DNA of 5,583 nt from Archangium sp. GTDB lineage: Bacteria; Myxococcota; Myxococcia; Myxococcales; Myxococcaceae. The notes beneath the pieces were generated by a model, which had not been told where the DNA came from, ran no database searches, and saw only the letters and a program-made list of their open reading frames with translations. The stretch covers positions 1 to 5,583 of the forward strand of contig JAEUJR010000659.1 in assembly GCA_016793585.1 (NCBI GenBank), written 5' to 3'. The translations under genes were made by a program, and so were the position numbers. Of this stretch, positions 1 to 5,583 are shown in pieces; position 1 is the stretch's first letter, and every line of letters starts with the position of its first letter.

Positions 1-952
1 CGCCGGCCGAGGGCGAGAGCAGCAGCAACAGCACGGTCGGCTTGAGGCCGAGCCCTTCGAGCTTCGCTGGGTGCAGCTCGGGCGTGTTCGTGAGGATGTC
101 GACGAGCAGATCGTGAATCGCGACGATGGGCCGCTGCGCGAGCCGCTGCAGCCACGCCGGGTTCGTCTGACGGAGCAGCGTGGGGAAGTGCTTCTTCAGC
201 TTCTCGATGGCGAACTTGGCGACGTCGTTCTGCTTCGCCGCTTCGAGCAGCACCATCAACGGGTCGGCGTTCAGCTTCCACGCGTTCTCGTAGCGCTCTT
301 CACGCGCGTTCATCGCGCGGTAGCACGCGACGCCACGCCACAACGTCGCTTCGGCCGGAAGCTCACCGAGCAGCGAACCGACGAAGACGGGGTACAGCTC
401 GGGCACCGCGTACGAGAGGTTCTTCAGGTACCGCCAGCCGCGGCGCTGCAGGTAGACGATGGTGCCGCGCGTGACGGCGTTGGTCGACTCACTCGCTTCG
501 ATGCGGCCGAGCGTGGCTCCGAAAAAGAGGGCGTCCTGCCGCTCTTCGGCGAGCTTGTAGATGCGCTTGATGCCGCCCCAGATGCCGCGGTCGAACGGAG
601 CCGTTCTGATCAGCTCGAGCAGCGCCGCGCGCGTGGGCTCGGTGCCGGCGAGGTAGAGCTCGGTGATGAAGTCGGCGAGCAGGTACTTGCCCGACGGCGG
701 CGGCTCGGGCTGCGTGAGGTAACGGCGCCAGATGAGCGCCACCTTCATGCGGCGCTGCGCATCACGGGGCTCGCGCTGCGCTTCACGCAGCATCTGCTCG
801 AACTGCTCAGGAAGGAGCGCCCCCTCGGGCACCGTCTCCGGCTCGGGCACGGGCTGCGCCGCGAACTGGATGATGGCCTGCGCGAGGTCGGGAGCCTGGC
901 CGCGAGCCAGTGTCTTCAGATCCTCGAGCGTGATGTCGGGACGCTCTGCCAT
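1..952 (-). CDS. Helical, probably HEAT-like/WGR-associated protein (C-terminus beyond window)
   Basis: This open frame runs from an ATG at 952 off the left edge, giving 317 visible residues beginning MAERPDITLEDLK. The start is well fixed: an in-frame TGA lies five codons upstream (967-965) and a strong GGAGGGG ribosome site sits 3 nt before the ATG. No signal peptide or membrane segment is visible. The protein looks all-helical. Around residues 162-198 there is a block with the core RRGWRYLK followed by a P-x-x-Y segment, and residues 230-290 contain repeating helix pairs rich in Leu/Ala with FAIEKL-like elements, as in HEAT-type solenoids. From memory, similar RRxWRYxR blocks occur in large bacterial proteins that carry or neighbour WGR domains. 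That family link is a recollection, not a search result. Its position just after a SWIM-ligase-WGR gene fits such a link. Function unknown; the gene itself is secure. Confidence 0.9.
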   Translation of the reverse strand, partial: MAERPDITLEDLKTLARGQAPDLAQAIIQFAAQPVPEPETVPEGALLPEQFEQMLREAQREPRDAQRRMKVALIWRRYLTQPEPPPSGKYLLADFITELYLAGTEPTRAALLELIRTAPFDRGIWGGIKRIYKLAEERQDALFFGATLGRIEASESTNAVTRGTIVYLQRRGWRYLKNLSYAVPELYPVFVGSLLGELPAEATLWRGVACYRAMNAREERYENAWKLNADPLMVLLEAAKQNDVAKFAIEKLKKHFPTLLRQTNPAWLQRLAQRPIVAIHDLLVDILTNTPELHPAKLEGLGLKPTVLLLLLSPSAG

Positions 953-955
953 GAA

Positions 956-962
956 CCCCTCC
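956..962 (-). promoter_or_regulatory. Ribosome binding site of the left-edge gene
   Basis: On the minus strand GGAGGGG lies 3 nt before the ATG at 952 (the GGAGG core is 5 nt away). It is the only strong Shine-Dalgarno sequence among the gene starts in this window. It decides the start of the downstream gene and suggests that gene is translated independently of the ligase gene. Confidence 0.8.
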
Positions 963-976
963 GGTCAAAGGCGGGC

Positions 977-995
977 GGACGCTAGGCCAGCGTCC
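977..995. other. Perfect 7-bp hairpin in the 87-base gap
   Basis: GGACGCT at 977-983 and AGCGTCC at 989-995 form a perfect inverted repeat around a 5-base loop. It lies 44 bases past the ligase stop codon and 14 bases before the ribosome site of the next gene. On the minus strand it is followed by GCCCGCCTTTGACC, so there is no proper T-run and it is not a classical intrinsic terminator. It may be a weak attenuating or mRNA-processing structure in the intergenic RNA, or chance in a GC-rich gap. The rest of the gap (996-1039) shows no recognisable promoter. Confidence 0.45.
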
Positions 996-1039
996 AACCC
1001 GGCGACCAGAAGGATCTCGATGACACGTGGCTGATCAGC

Positions 1040-2761
1040 TCACTTCTCGGCGTAACCCTTCTTCGTCTTCTCGGCGATCAGCTTGTTCGCCTCGGCCTGC
1101 GCCTTCGCCTCGCTGTCGTAGTCCTTCTGGGTCACCTGGCCATCGGTGCCAATCTTCCCGTAGCGCGTGAAGAACGTGCTGCCCTCGACGCGGATCTCCC
1201 AGAACTTCGCCGACGTTCCTTCGATGAACTCGAAGTAGCGCGCGCCCGCCTCGCCACCCTTCGACGACTTGCCGCTGGCAGCCGGAGCCGCTGCTGCAGG
1301 CGCCGCCGCCGCCGGCTTCTTCTTCGGCGCGTCATCTTCTTCGTCGTCGAACGGGCTCTTCTTCTTTCCAGCCGCCGGAGCGCCACCGACCTCCTTGAAG
1401 CCCTTGCCGACCTTCTCGGCGATCTTCTTCTCGGCGTTCTCGCGCGCCTCGTCGTCGTCTTCGAAGACCTTCTCCTTCTCTTCGAACGTGCCGAACCGCA
1501 CCTTCTGCTTCGACCCGGTCGTGTCGATCTCCCAGAAGTAGTTGGTGTCACCATCGGTCATTTCGAAGCGGCGAAGCGGCATGTTCCCTCTCGGTTTCGG
1601 TGGTTGGTGAATGGGCTGCGGTGTTGGTGGAGCAACGACAGTGATGGGCGAAGTCGACGACGGCTTCGAGTGAATCGCCTCGACGCGACGAACGGAGCCG
1701 GCCGCTGGAAACTTCCCGTCGATGCGCTCGCCGACGTAGCTGGGGAAGCGCGGCACGCCGGTGTTCGACAGTTCCTGGTAGCGGAAGGTGATGATGGAGC
1801 CGATCTTCGGCGGGTTCTCACGCTCGGCGTCACTGAAGCCGGTGCCGACGTTGAACTTGGTGCCGTCGGGCAATTCGACGAGCAGCGCGCCGAGCCGGCC
1901 CTTGTGTTTGCCCATGCCTGGCAGGTGATCGATGACGCGCGCTTCGGTGTCGTGAAACGACTTCACCTTGAGCAGCGTGCTGGAGCGCCCCGCCTCGTAC
2001 CGTGAGCGCGGCTGCCGCAGCATCAGGCCTTCACCACCAAGCCCCTCGACGCGCGCGAGCTCACGCTTCAGGTGATCGGTGTTCTCGCAGCGCACGTGTT
2101 CGCACGCGTGCAGGAACTCGTGCTTCAGCGCGCGAATCGTCTCTTCGATGAAGGCGACCCGCTCTTCGAACACGCCACCGTGTTTCGGAGCGTCGAAGAC
2201 GACGTACTTCAGCTCTTTCCACAGCGGCGTCTCGTCTTGCCGCTTCACGATGCCGACCGTGCGCTGAAAGAGCTTGCGGCCGCCCCAGAGCTCTCCGTCG
2301 AGCGGCACTTTGGGAAAGTTCGCGGTGAACCACTTCGGCGCGAAGAACTCGTTGCCCAGGCGCGAGATGAAGCGCTCGCCGTCCCAGTACGCGCGCACGC
2401 CGTCGAGCTTCTCGCTGATCCACCAGCCCGTGAGGTCGACGTCGTTCTCCCACTTGTGCGCGAGGAGAATCGGCGGGCCTTCGTCGTCACCATCGTCGGT
2501 CGCGGCCTCGCCCGGAGCCTTCGGCGTCTTCGGACGCGACGGTCTTCCCGAGAGTGGAGCCGAGCCGAGCCTCGCAGTCTCTGCTTCGTCACCGCGATAG
2601 GCGCGCAGGTGTTTGCAGGTGCGGCGCTCGATGGCGAGGCCCTGGTGCATCCACGCGGGGCAGGTGCACGAGTAGACGCCGCCGTTGTTCTTCAGCGTGT
2701 AGATGGAAGAACCCGAGCCCTTGACCTGAACCGTCTGCCCATCGGCGAGATCCGCGCTCAC
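1040..2761 (-). CDS. SWIM zinc finger - ATP-dependent DNA ligase (Lig E-like core) - double WGR protein
   Basis: 573 residues in four parts. (a) SWIM zinc finger, about 10-55, with C32-x-C34 and C49-x-H51; such fingers bind DNA or protein. (b) ATP-dependent DNA ligase core, about 97-350. Motif I is EKLDGVR with K118 as the predicted adenylated lysine. Also visible are SRLGN 133-137, motif III LDGELW 154-159, motif IIIa YVVFDAP 186-192, motif IV EGLMLR 244-249, motif V LLKVK 263-267, and an OB fold to about 350 ending RFPSYVG. The wording of this core closely resembles Lig E ligases. (c) WGR domain 1, about 397-457, divergent. (d) after an Ala/Pro/Lys-rich linker (458-507), WGR domain 2, about 508-572, with RYGKIG and DGQ. 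Predicted role: sealing nicks in DNA with ATP, with SWIM and WGR recruiting it to DNA or partners. No signal peptide, so probably intracellular. The start is GTG at 2761: an in-frame TGA (the preceding gene's stop) lies 15 codons upstream with no start codon between. No Shine-Dalgarno is visible. Confidence 0.93.
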   Translation of the reverse strand: MSADLADGQTVQVKGSGSSIYTLKNNGGVYSCTCPAWMHQGLAIERRTCKHLRAYRGDEAETARLGSAPLSGRPSRPKTPKAPGEAATDDGDDEGPPILLAHKWENDVDLTGWWISEKLDGVRAYWDGERFISRLGNEFFAPKWFTANFPKVPLDGELWGGRKLFQRTVGIVKRQDETPLWKELKYVVFDAPKHGGVFEERVAFIEETIRALKHEFLHACEHVRCENTDHLKRELARVEGLGGEGLMLRQPRSRYEAGRSSTLLKVKSFHDTEARVIDHLPGMGKHKGRLGALLVELPDGTKFNVGTGFSDAERENPPKIGSIITFRYQELSNTGVPRFPSYVGERIDGKFPAAGSVRRVEAIHSKPSSTSPITVVAPPTPQPIHQPPKPRGNMPLRRFEMTDGDTNYFWEIDTTGSKQKVRFGTFEEKEKVFEDDDEARENAEKKIAEKVGKGFKEVGGAPAAGKKKSPFDDEEDDAPKKKPAAAAPAAAAPAASGKSSKGGEAGARYFEFIEGTSAKFWEIRVEGSTFFTRYGKIGTDGQVTQKDYDSEAKAQAEANKLIAEKTKKGYAEK

Positions 2762-2803
2762 GGGGAGCGGGTTGTAGCAGAGCGCCGAGCCGCCACCACC
2801 GGA
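2762..2803 (-). other. 42-base spacer with no visible ribosome site
   Basis: The spacer between the DUF819 gene stop and the ligase GTG has no Shine-Dalgarno-like purine run near the start; the bases just before GTG are CCGCTCCCC. It shows no promoter or hairpin I can support. The ligase may depend on reinitiation by ribosomes finishing the upstream gene, or on an unrecognised initiation mode. Confidence 0.4.
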
Positions 2804-3931
2804 TCAACCACCGAGCGCGTGAAGGACTTGAGCGGTGGCGATGCCCAACCAGGTGCCGAGCGCAATTCCGGCGAGGCCCATCGTCAGCCCGGGACCGACG
2901 AGCGCTCGGTTCTTCAGCGATGCCGCAACGGGCCCGATGAACGCCGGCCCATAGATGGTCGCGGTCGAGCTGATCAGCGCGGTGTCGACGTCGATGCGAA
3001 ACACCCAGCAGAGGAACATGTGCAGCACGATGGCCGTCATCATCACCGCGACGACGAACGCGAAGAGCACCGCGCTGCCTCCGGCCACCTGGCGCACGTC
3101 GGCGAGCGAACCGACCGCGACACAGAAGACGAGCAGAATGTACTCGCCGAGTTCGTACGGCCCCTTGAGCGCCCGAACCTGTGGCAGCAACGACGCGAGA
3201 ATGCCCAGCGCGGTGAGCGTGAGCAGCACCACCATCACGTCCATCTTTCCCTTGATGCCCAACGACAGGCCGACCGACACGAGCACCATCGCCATCGCGA
3301 GCGCGAAGCCGGTGACCATCGAAGGAATGTGCTTCTTCGTCCACACGCTCAGGCTCTCACTCGGGTGCTCGACGAGCTCGTGGTGCGCCTCGAGCGTGAA
3401 CGGCTTCAACACCTTGCCCAGCGCGCGCTGCGCGACGGTGAGCAGCACGAGCAACCACGCTCCGCCGGCCACGACATCGGCTGCGCTCAGCAACACGAAC
3501 GTCTCGGTCTTCGTCTCGAGCGCGAGGCCGACGGCGCTCATGTTGGCGGTGCCTCCGACGTAGACGCCGACGAGCATGCCGGCGACCTTCCACCACTCGT
3601 CGGTCTGATGACGAAACAACCACGCGACGCCACCAGCTGCGACGACGGCCGACACGCACGCGAGCGCGAACGAGAGCAGCAGCTTCCACCCGAGCGACAA
3701 CCACTTCTTCAGCTCGGTCGAGAAGAGCAGCAGTGGAATCGCCAGCGCCACCGAACCCTCGTTGAGGCTCATGGCGACCTTCTGGTCGACCTGCACGCCG
3801 GGAATGTTCGCCGCGATGGTGCCCGCCGCGTAACAGAGCACCACCGGCCCGAGGATCTTGAAGAGCTTCACCCGCTCGGCCGCCCACATCGCGAGCGCAG
3901 GCACCACGAAGCACGCCACCGCCTGAATCAT
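2804..3931 (-). CDS. DUF819 family integral membrane protein (putative transporter)
   Basis: 375 residues, almost entirely hydrophobic, with about ten predicted membrane segments and a more polar central loop at about 178-202 (EAHHELVEHPSE region). Two glycine-rich signatures occur at similar places in the two halves: GGTANMSAVG at 126-135 and SSTATIYGPAFIGP at 321-334. This fits a duplicated fold with broken helices as in the DUF819 (YjcL-like) family. Those proteins are thought to be related to the cation/proton-antiporter and anion-transporter superfamily, but their substrate is unknown. The ATG at 3931 is chosen because it overlaps the stop of the upstream TauE gene as ATGA and gives a membrane-helix N-terminus at the usual family length. 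The frame stays open upstream to 4156, but that extension is Arg/Gly-rich and lies inside the TauE gene. A weak GGTGGG (3938-3943) lies 6 nt before the ATG. The overlap implies translational coupling, so the two membrane proteins may act together. Substrate not deducible. Confidence 0.9.
   Translation of the reverse strand: MIQAVACFVVPALAMWAAERVKLFKILGPVVLCYAAGTIAANIPGVQVDQKVAMSLNEGSVALAIPLLLFSTELKKWLSLGWKLLLSFALACVSAVVAAGGVAWLFRHQTDEWWKVAGMLVGVYVGGTANMSAVGLALETKTETFVLLSAADVVAGGAWLLVLLTVAQRALGKVLKPFTLEAHHELVEHPSESLSVWTKKHIPSMVTGFALAMAMVLVSVGLSLGIKGKMDVMVVLLTLTALGILASLLPQVRALKGPYELGEYILLVFCVAVGSLADVRQVAGGSAVLFAFVVAVMMTAIVLHMFLCWVFRIDVDTALISSTATIYGPAFIGPVAASLKNRALVGPGLTMGLAGIALGTWLGIATAQVLHALGG
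3928..3931 (-). other. ATGA start/stop overlap coupling two membrane-protein genes
   Basis: On the minus strand the four bases ATGA contain the DUF819 start (ATG, 3931-3929) and the TauE-type gene stop (TGA, 3930-3928). Such overlaps usually mean the same ribosomes translate both genes, keeping the two products in proportion. Confidence 0.85.
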
Positions 3932-4671
3932 GCGCGGCCCACCGACCCGGCGAGCAGTACACCGCCCGCCACCACGAGCAACGCCGCGACCGCGACACGA
4001 AACTTCCGCTCGTCGAGCGCCGAGTGAACCCGTTCGCCCATCAGCGTTCCCACCGAGAGCGGCAACAACATGAGCGCGCTCGTCTTCAGCGAATCGAGAG
4101 TCACCACACCATCCTGCACCAGGCGGGGCACCACGAGGGCGTTCATCACCACCCACAGCGCCGAGAGCGTCGCGCGGAACGCGTGTTTGTCGGAGAGCTC
4201 ACGCGCCGAGACGAAGACCGCGAGCGGGCCACCAGTCGCGAAGATGCCGTGAATGACGCCCGCGCCCAGCAGCCCACCGACGCGCGCCGCTTCAGGCAAC
4301 GGCTTCGGCGCGCTCTGCACCGACAACGCCTGCTTCAGCTGCGTCACCGCGACGACCACGACGAACACCGCGAACGCAGGCTTGAACACCGACGCATCGA
4401 CGACGCGCGTGAGCAACGTTCCTCCGACGAGCCCGAGCGCCATGAGCGGCACCACACGCCGCACCAGGAAGCGCCAGTCGACGAAGCGCAGCCCGCGCGC
4501 GACGAGATAGACCGACAGCACCAGGTTCACCGGCACCAGCAAGCCGAGCAGCGCGTCGACGGGCATGAAGAGGGCTCCGACGGTGAGCGCCACCACCATG
4601 CTGCCGAAGCCCGCCGCCGCCTCGACGAAGAAGCTCACCAGCACGAGCGCCGCCAACGCCAGAACGCCCAC
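3928..4671 (-). CDS. TauE/SafE family membrane permease (probable anion exporter)
   Basis: 247 residues, about the family's usual length, with roughly eight hydrophobic segments. The N-terminal helix carries AAAGFGSMVVAL (18-29), and the second half repeats the theme at GVIHGIFATGGPLAVF (138-153). This two-half arrangement with small-residue-rich helices is typical of TauE/SafE (formerly DUF81) permeases. A polar hinge lies at about 111-130. Characterised members export sulfite, sulfoacetate or other organosulfur anions, but many relatives have no known substrate, so sulfur transport here is only a possibility. The start is GTG at 4671: the in-frame TGA of the upstream lyase lies one codon before it and no earlier start exists. 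There is no clear ribosome site, so reinitiation after the lyase stop is likely. The gene overlaps the following DUF819 gene by 4 nt. Confidence 0.9.
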   Translation of the reverse strand: MGVLALAALVLVSFFVEAAAGFGSMVVALTVGALFMPVDALLGLLVPVNLVLSVYLVARGLRFVDWRFLVRRVVPLMALGLVGGTLLTRVVDASVFKPAFAVFVVVVAVTQLKQALSVQSAPKPLPEAARVGGLLGAGVIHGIFATGGPLAVFVSARELSDKHAFRATLSALWVVMNALVVPRLVQDGVVTLDSLKTSALMLLPLSVGTLMGERVHSALDERKFRVAVAALLVVAGGVLLAGSVGRA

Positions 4672-4674
4672 GAC

Positions 4675-5583
4675 TCAGACGCGCTCGAACAGCCCGTCGA
4701 GGAAGTCGAGGAGGAACTCGTTCACCTGCGAGCGGTCTCCGATGGCGCCGACCATGCCGTACATCGCCGCGCTGCCCTCGGGAGCGGGATGCCCTGCCGC
4801 CAGGCTCGCCGCGCACTCCTTCAAGTCCTTCACGAAGACGTCGGCGACCTTCTCGTGGGCTGGCGTCACCATGCAGTGCAGCGCCGGCGGGTCCATCTGG
4901 CGGTCGAGCTTCCACCCGCGCGCGTCCATCGCGTCACCGAGCTCGTAGACGTTGAGCGTCTCGGAGCCGAACGAGAACACGCCGGCGTGCGGCTCTCCCA
5001 ACACGCGCAGGCCGGGCGTCGAGTTGATGCCAGCTTTCAGCTTCTCGGTGCTCGCCAGCACCGACTTCGCGCGCGCGAGGTAGCCGGCCTCTCCGAGGTG
5101 ATGCATCACGGCCCACGCAGCGGCGATGGCGCCACCCGGCCGCGTTCCGCAGAACGACGGCGACGCATAGAGCCCTCCGTTCCACCCGCCCCATGTGAAG
5201 AACTGGTTCCGGCGCAGCCCACCGTTCCGGTACAGCACCACCGAGGCGCCCTTCGCCGCGTAGCCGTACTTGTGCAGGTCAGCCGAGATGCTGTGCACCC
5301 CCGGCACCCGAAAGTCCCACGGCGGAATCGGGCGGCCCAGCTTCTCGGCGAACGGCAGGAAGAAGCCGCCCAGGCAGGCGTCGACGTGACACCACACGCC
5401 CTTCTTCGTCGCGAGCGCGGCGATGTCGCTGATGGGGTCGATGACGCCGTGGGGGTACGGCGGTGCGCTGCCGACGATGAGCGCGGTGTTCGGCGTGATG
5501 AGGCGCTCCAGGTCTTCGAGGTCGACGCGAAAGTCGGGGCGCACCTTCGCGTGCAGAATCTTGAGGCCGAAGTAGTGCGCCGC
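4675..5583 (-). CDS. PLP-dependent sphingosine-1-phosphate lyase-like enzyme (N-terminus beyond window)
   Basis: The frame is open to the right edge: 13 codons (AHYFGLKILHAK region) precede the GTG at 5544, which therefore need not be the true start. 302 residues are visible, the C-terminal two thirds or so of a group II PLP decarboxylase-fold enzyme. Visible motifs (fragment numbering): GSAPPYPHG 38-46, HVDACLGGF 66-74 with D68 expected to contact the PLP ring nitrogen, and SADLHKYGYAAKG 100-112 with K105 as the Schiff-base lysine and K111 six residues on. Later come GGLYASPSFCGTRPGG and AAMYGM near the C-terminus. This order and wording match sphingosine-1-phosphate lyases much better than glutamate or aromatic amino-acid decarboxylases. 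Family reaction: cleavage of phosphorylated sphingoid bases to phosphoethanolamine and a long-chain aldehyde. The native substrate here is inferred. No membrane segment lies in the visible part. It heads the visible gene series; its promoter is outside the window. Confidence 0.92.
   Translation of the reverse strand, partial: AAHYFGLKILHAKVRPDFRVDLEDLERLITPNTALIVGSAPPYPHGVIDPISDIAALATKKGVWCHVDACLGGFFLPFAEKLGRPIPPWDFRVPGVHSISADLHKYGYAAKGASVVLYRNGGLRRNQFFTWGGWNGGLYASPSFCGTRPGGAIAAAWAVMHHLGEAGYLARAKSVLASTEKLKAGINSTPGLRVLGEPHAGVFSFGSETLNVYELGDAMDARGWKLDRQMDPPALHCMVTPAHEKVADVFVKDLKECAASLAAGHPAPEGSAAMYGMVGAIGDRSQVNEFLLDFLDGLFERV

Noticed and set aside
71..985. A 304-codon open frame on the plus strand
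   Set aside because: It is antisense to the left-edge gene, which has a strong ribosome site and a coherent helical protein; the plus-strand product is Arg-rich low complexity.
977..995. Hairpin as an intrinsic terminator of the ligase gene
   Set aside because: The stem is short and has no T-run on either strand, so I list it only as a structure of unknown role.
1030..1039. GCTGATCAGC palindrome as a regulator binding site
   Set aside because: It is a single copy right beside a stop codon, with no matching second site or promoter nearby; it could be chance.
1269..1541. Plus-strand frame with Ala- and Ser/Phe-rich runs
   Set aside because: These runs are the reverse complement of the Ala/Pro/Lys linker and acidic stretch of the ligase protein, not a gene.
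2072..4027. A 651-codon open frame on the plus strand
   Set aside because: It lies antisense to the ligase and DUF819 genes. Its product is Arg/His/Glu-rich with no recognisable domain, while the minus-strand frames encode clear families. It is a shadow caused by GC-rich codon use.
3932..4156. N-terminal extension of the DUF819 protein
   Set aside because: The frame is open, but the added residues are Gly/Arg-rich, overlap the TauE gene by about 225 bases and are not membrane-like. The ATGA-linked ATG gives a normal protein.

Overview
The window is a strongly GC-rich bacterial segment in which all five genes lie on the minus strand and are read from the right edge towards the left. The strong C/G third-position bias leaves long open frames on the opposite strand, which are shadows. 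The composition, a sphingosine-1-phosphate-lyase-like enzyme, and a SWIM/ligase/WGR protein beside a probable WGR-associated protein suggest a myxobacterium-like organism (Myxococcota). That assignment is an inference; no rRNA or other phylogenetic marker is present.

In transcription order: (1) 5583-4675, the C-terminal part of a PLP-dependent lyase of the sphingosine-1-phosphate lyase family, cut by the right edge. (2) 4671-3928, a TauE/SafE-type membrane permease, starting with GTG 3 nt after the lyase stop. (3) 3931-2804, a DUF819-type polytopic membrane protein, overlapping the TauE gene by an ATGA. (4) 2761-1040, a 573-residue multidomain protein: SWIM zinc finger, ATP-dependent DNA ligase core resembling the Lig E type, then two WGR domains. 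(5) 952-1, the first 317 residues of a helical, probably repeat-containing protein cut by the left edge. It has its own strong ribosome binding site and shows no annotated-family signature I can name with certainty.

Genes 1-3 are packed tightly enough to be one transcript and could form a lipid-breakdown and transport unit. Gene 4 follows after 42 bases and gene 5 after 87 bases holding a small hairpin. Genes 4 and 5 look like a DNA-related pair, possibly repair or DNA-end processing, that is physically but perhaps not functionally joined to the lyase/permease genes. The most notable object is the ligase: Lig E enzymes are normally small, stand-alone and carry a secretion signal, whereas this one is flanked by SWIM and WGR domains and has no signal peptide. 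I saw no RNA genes, mobile elements, CRISPR arrays or classical terminators.
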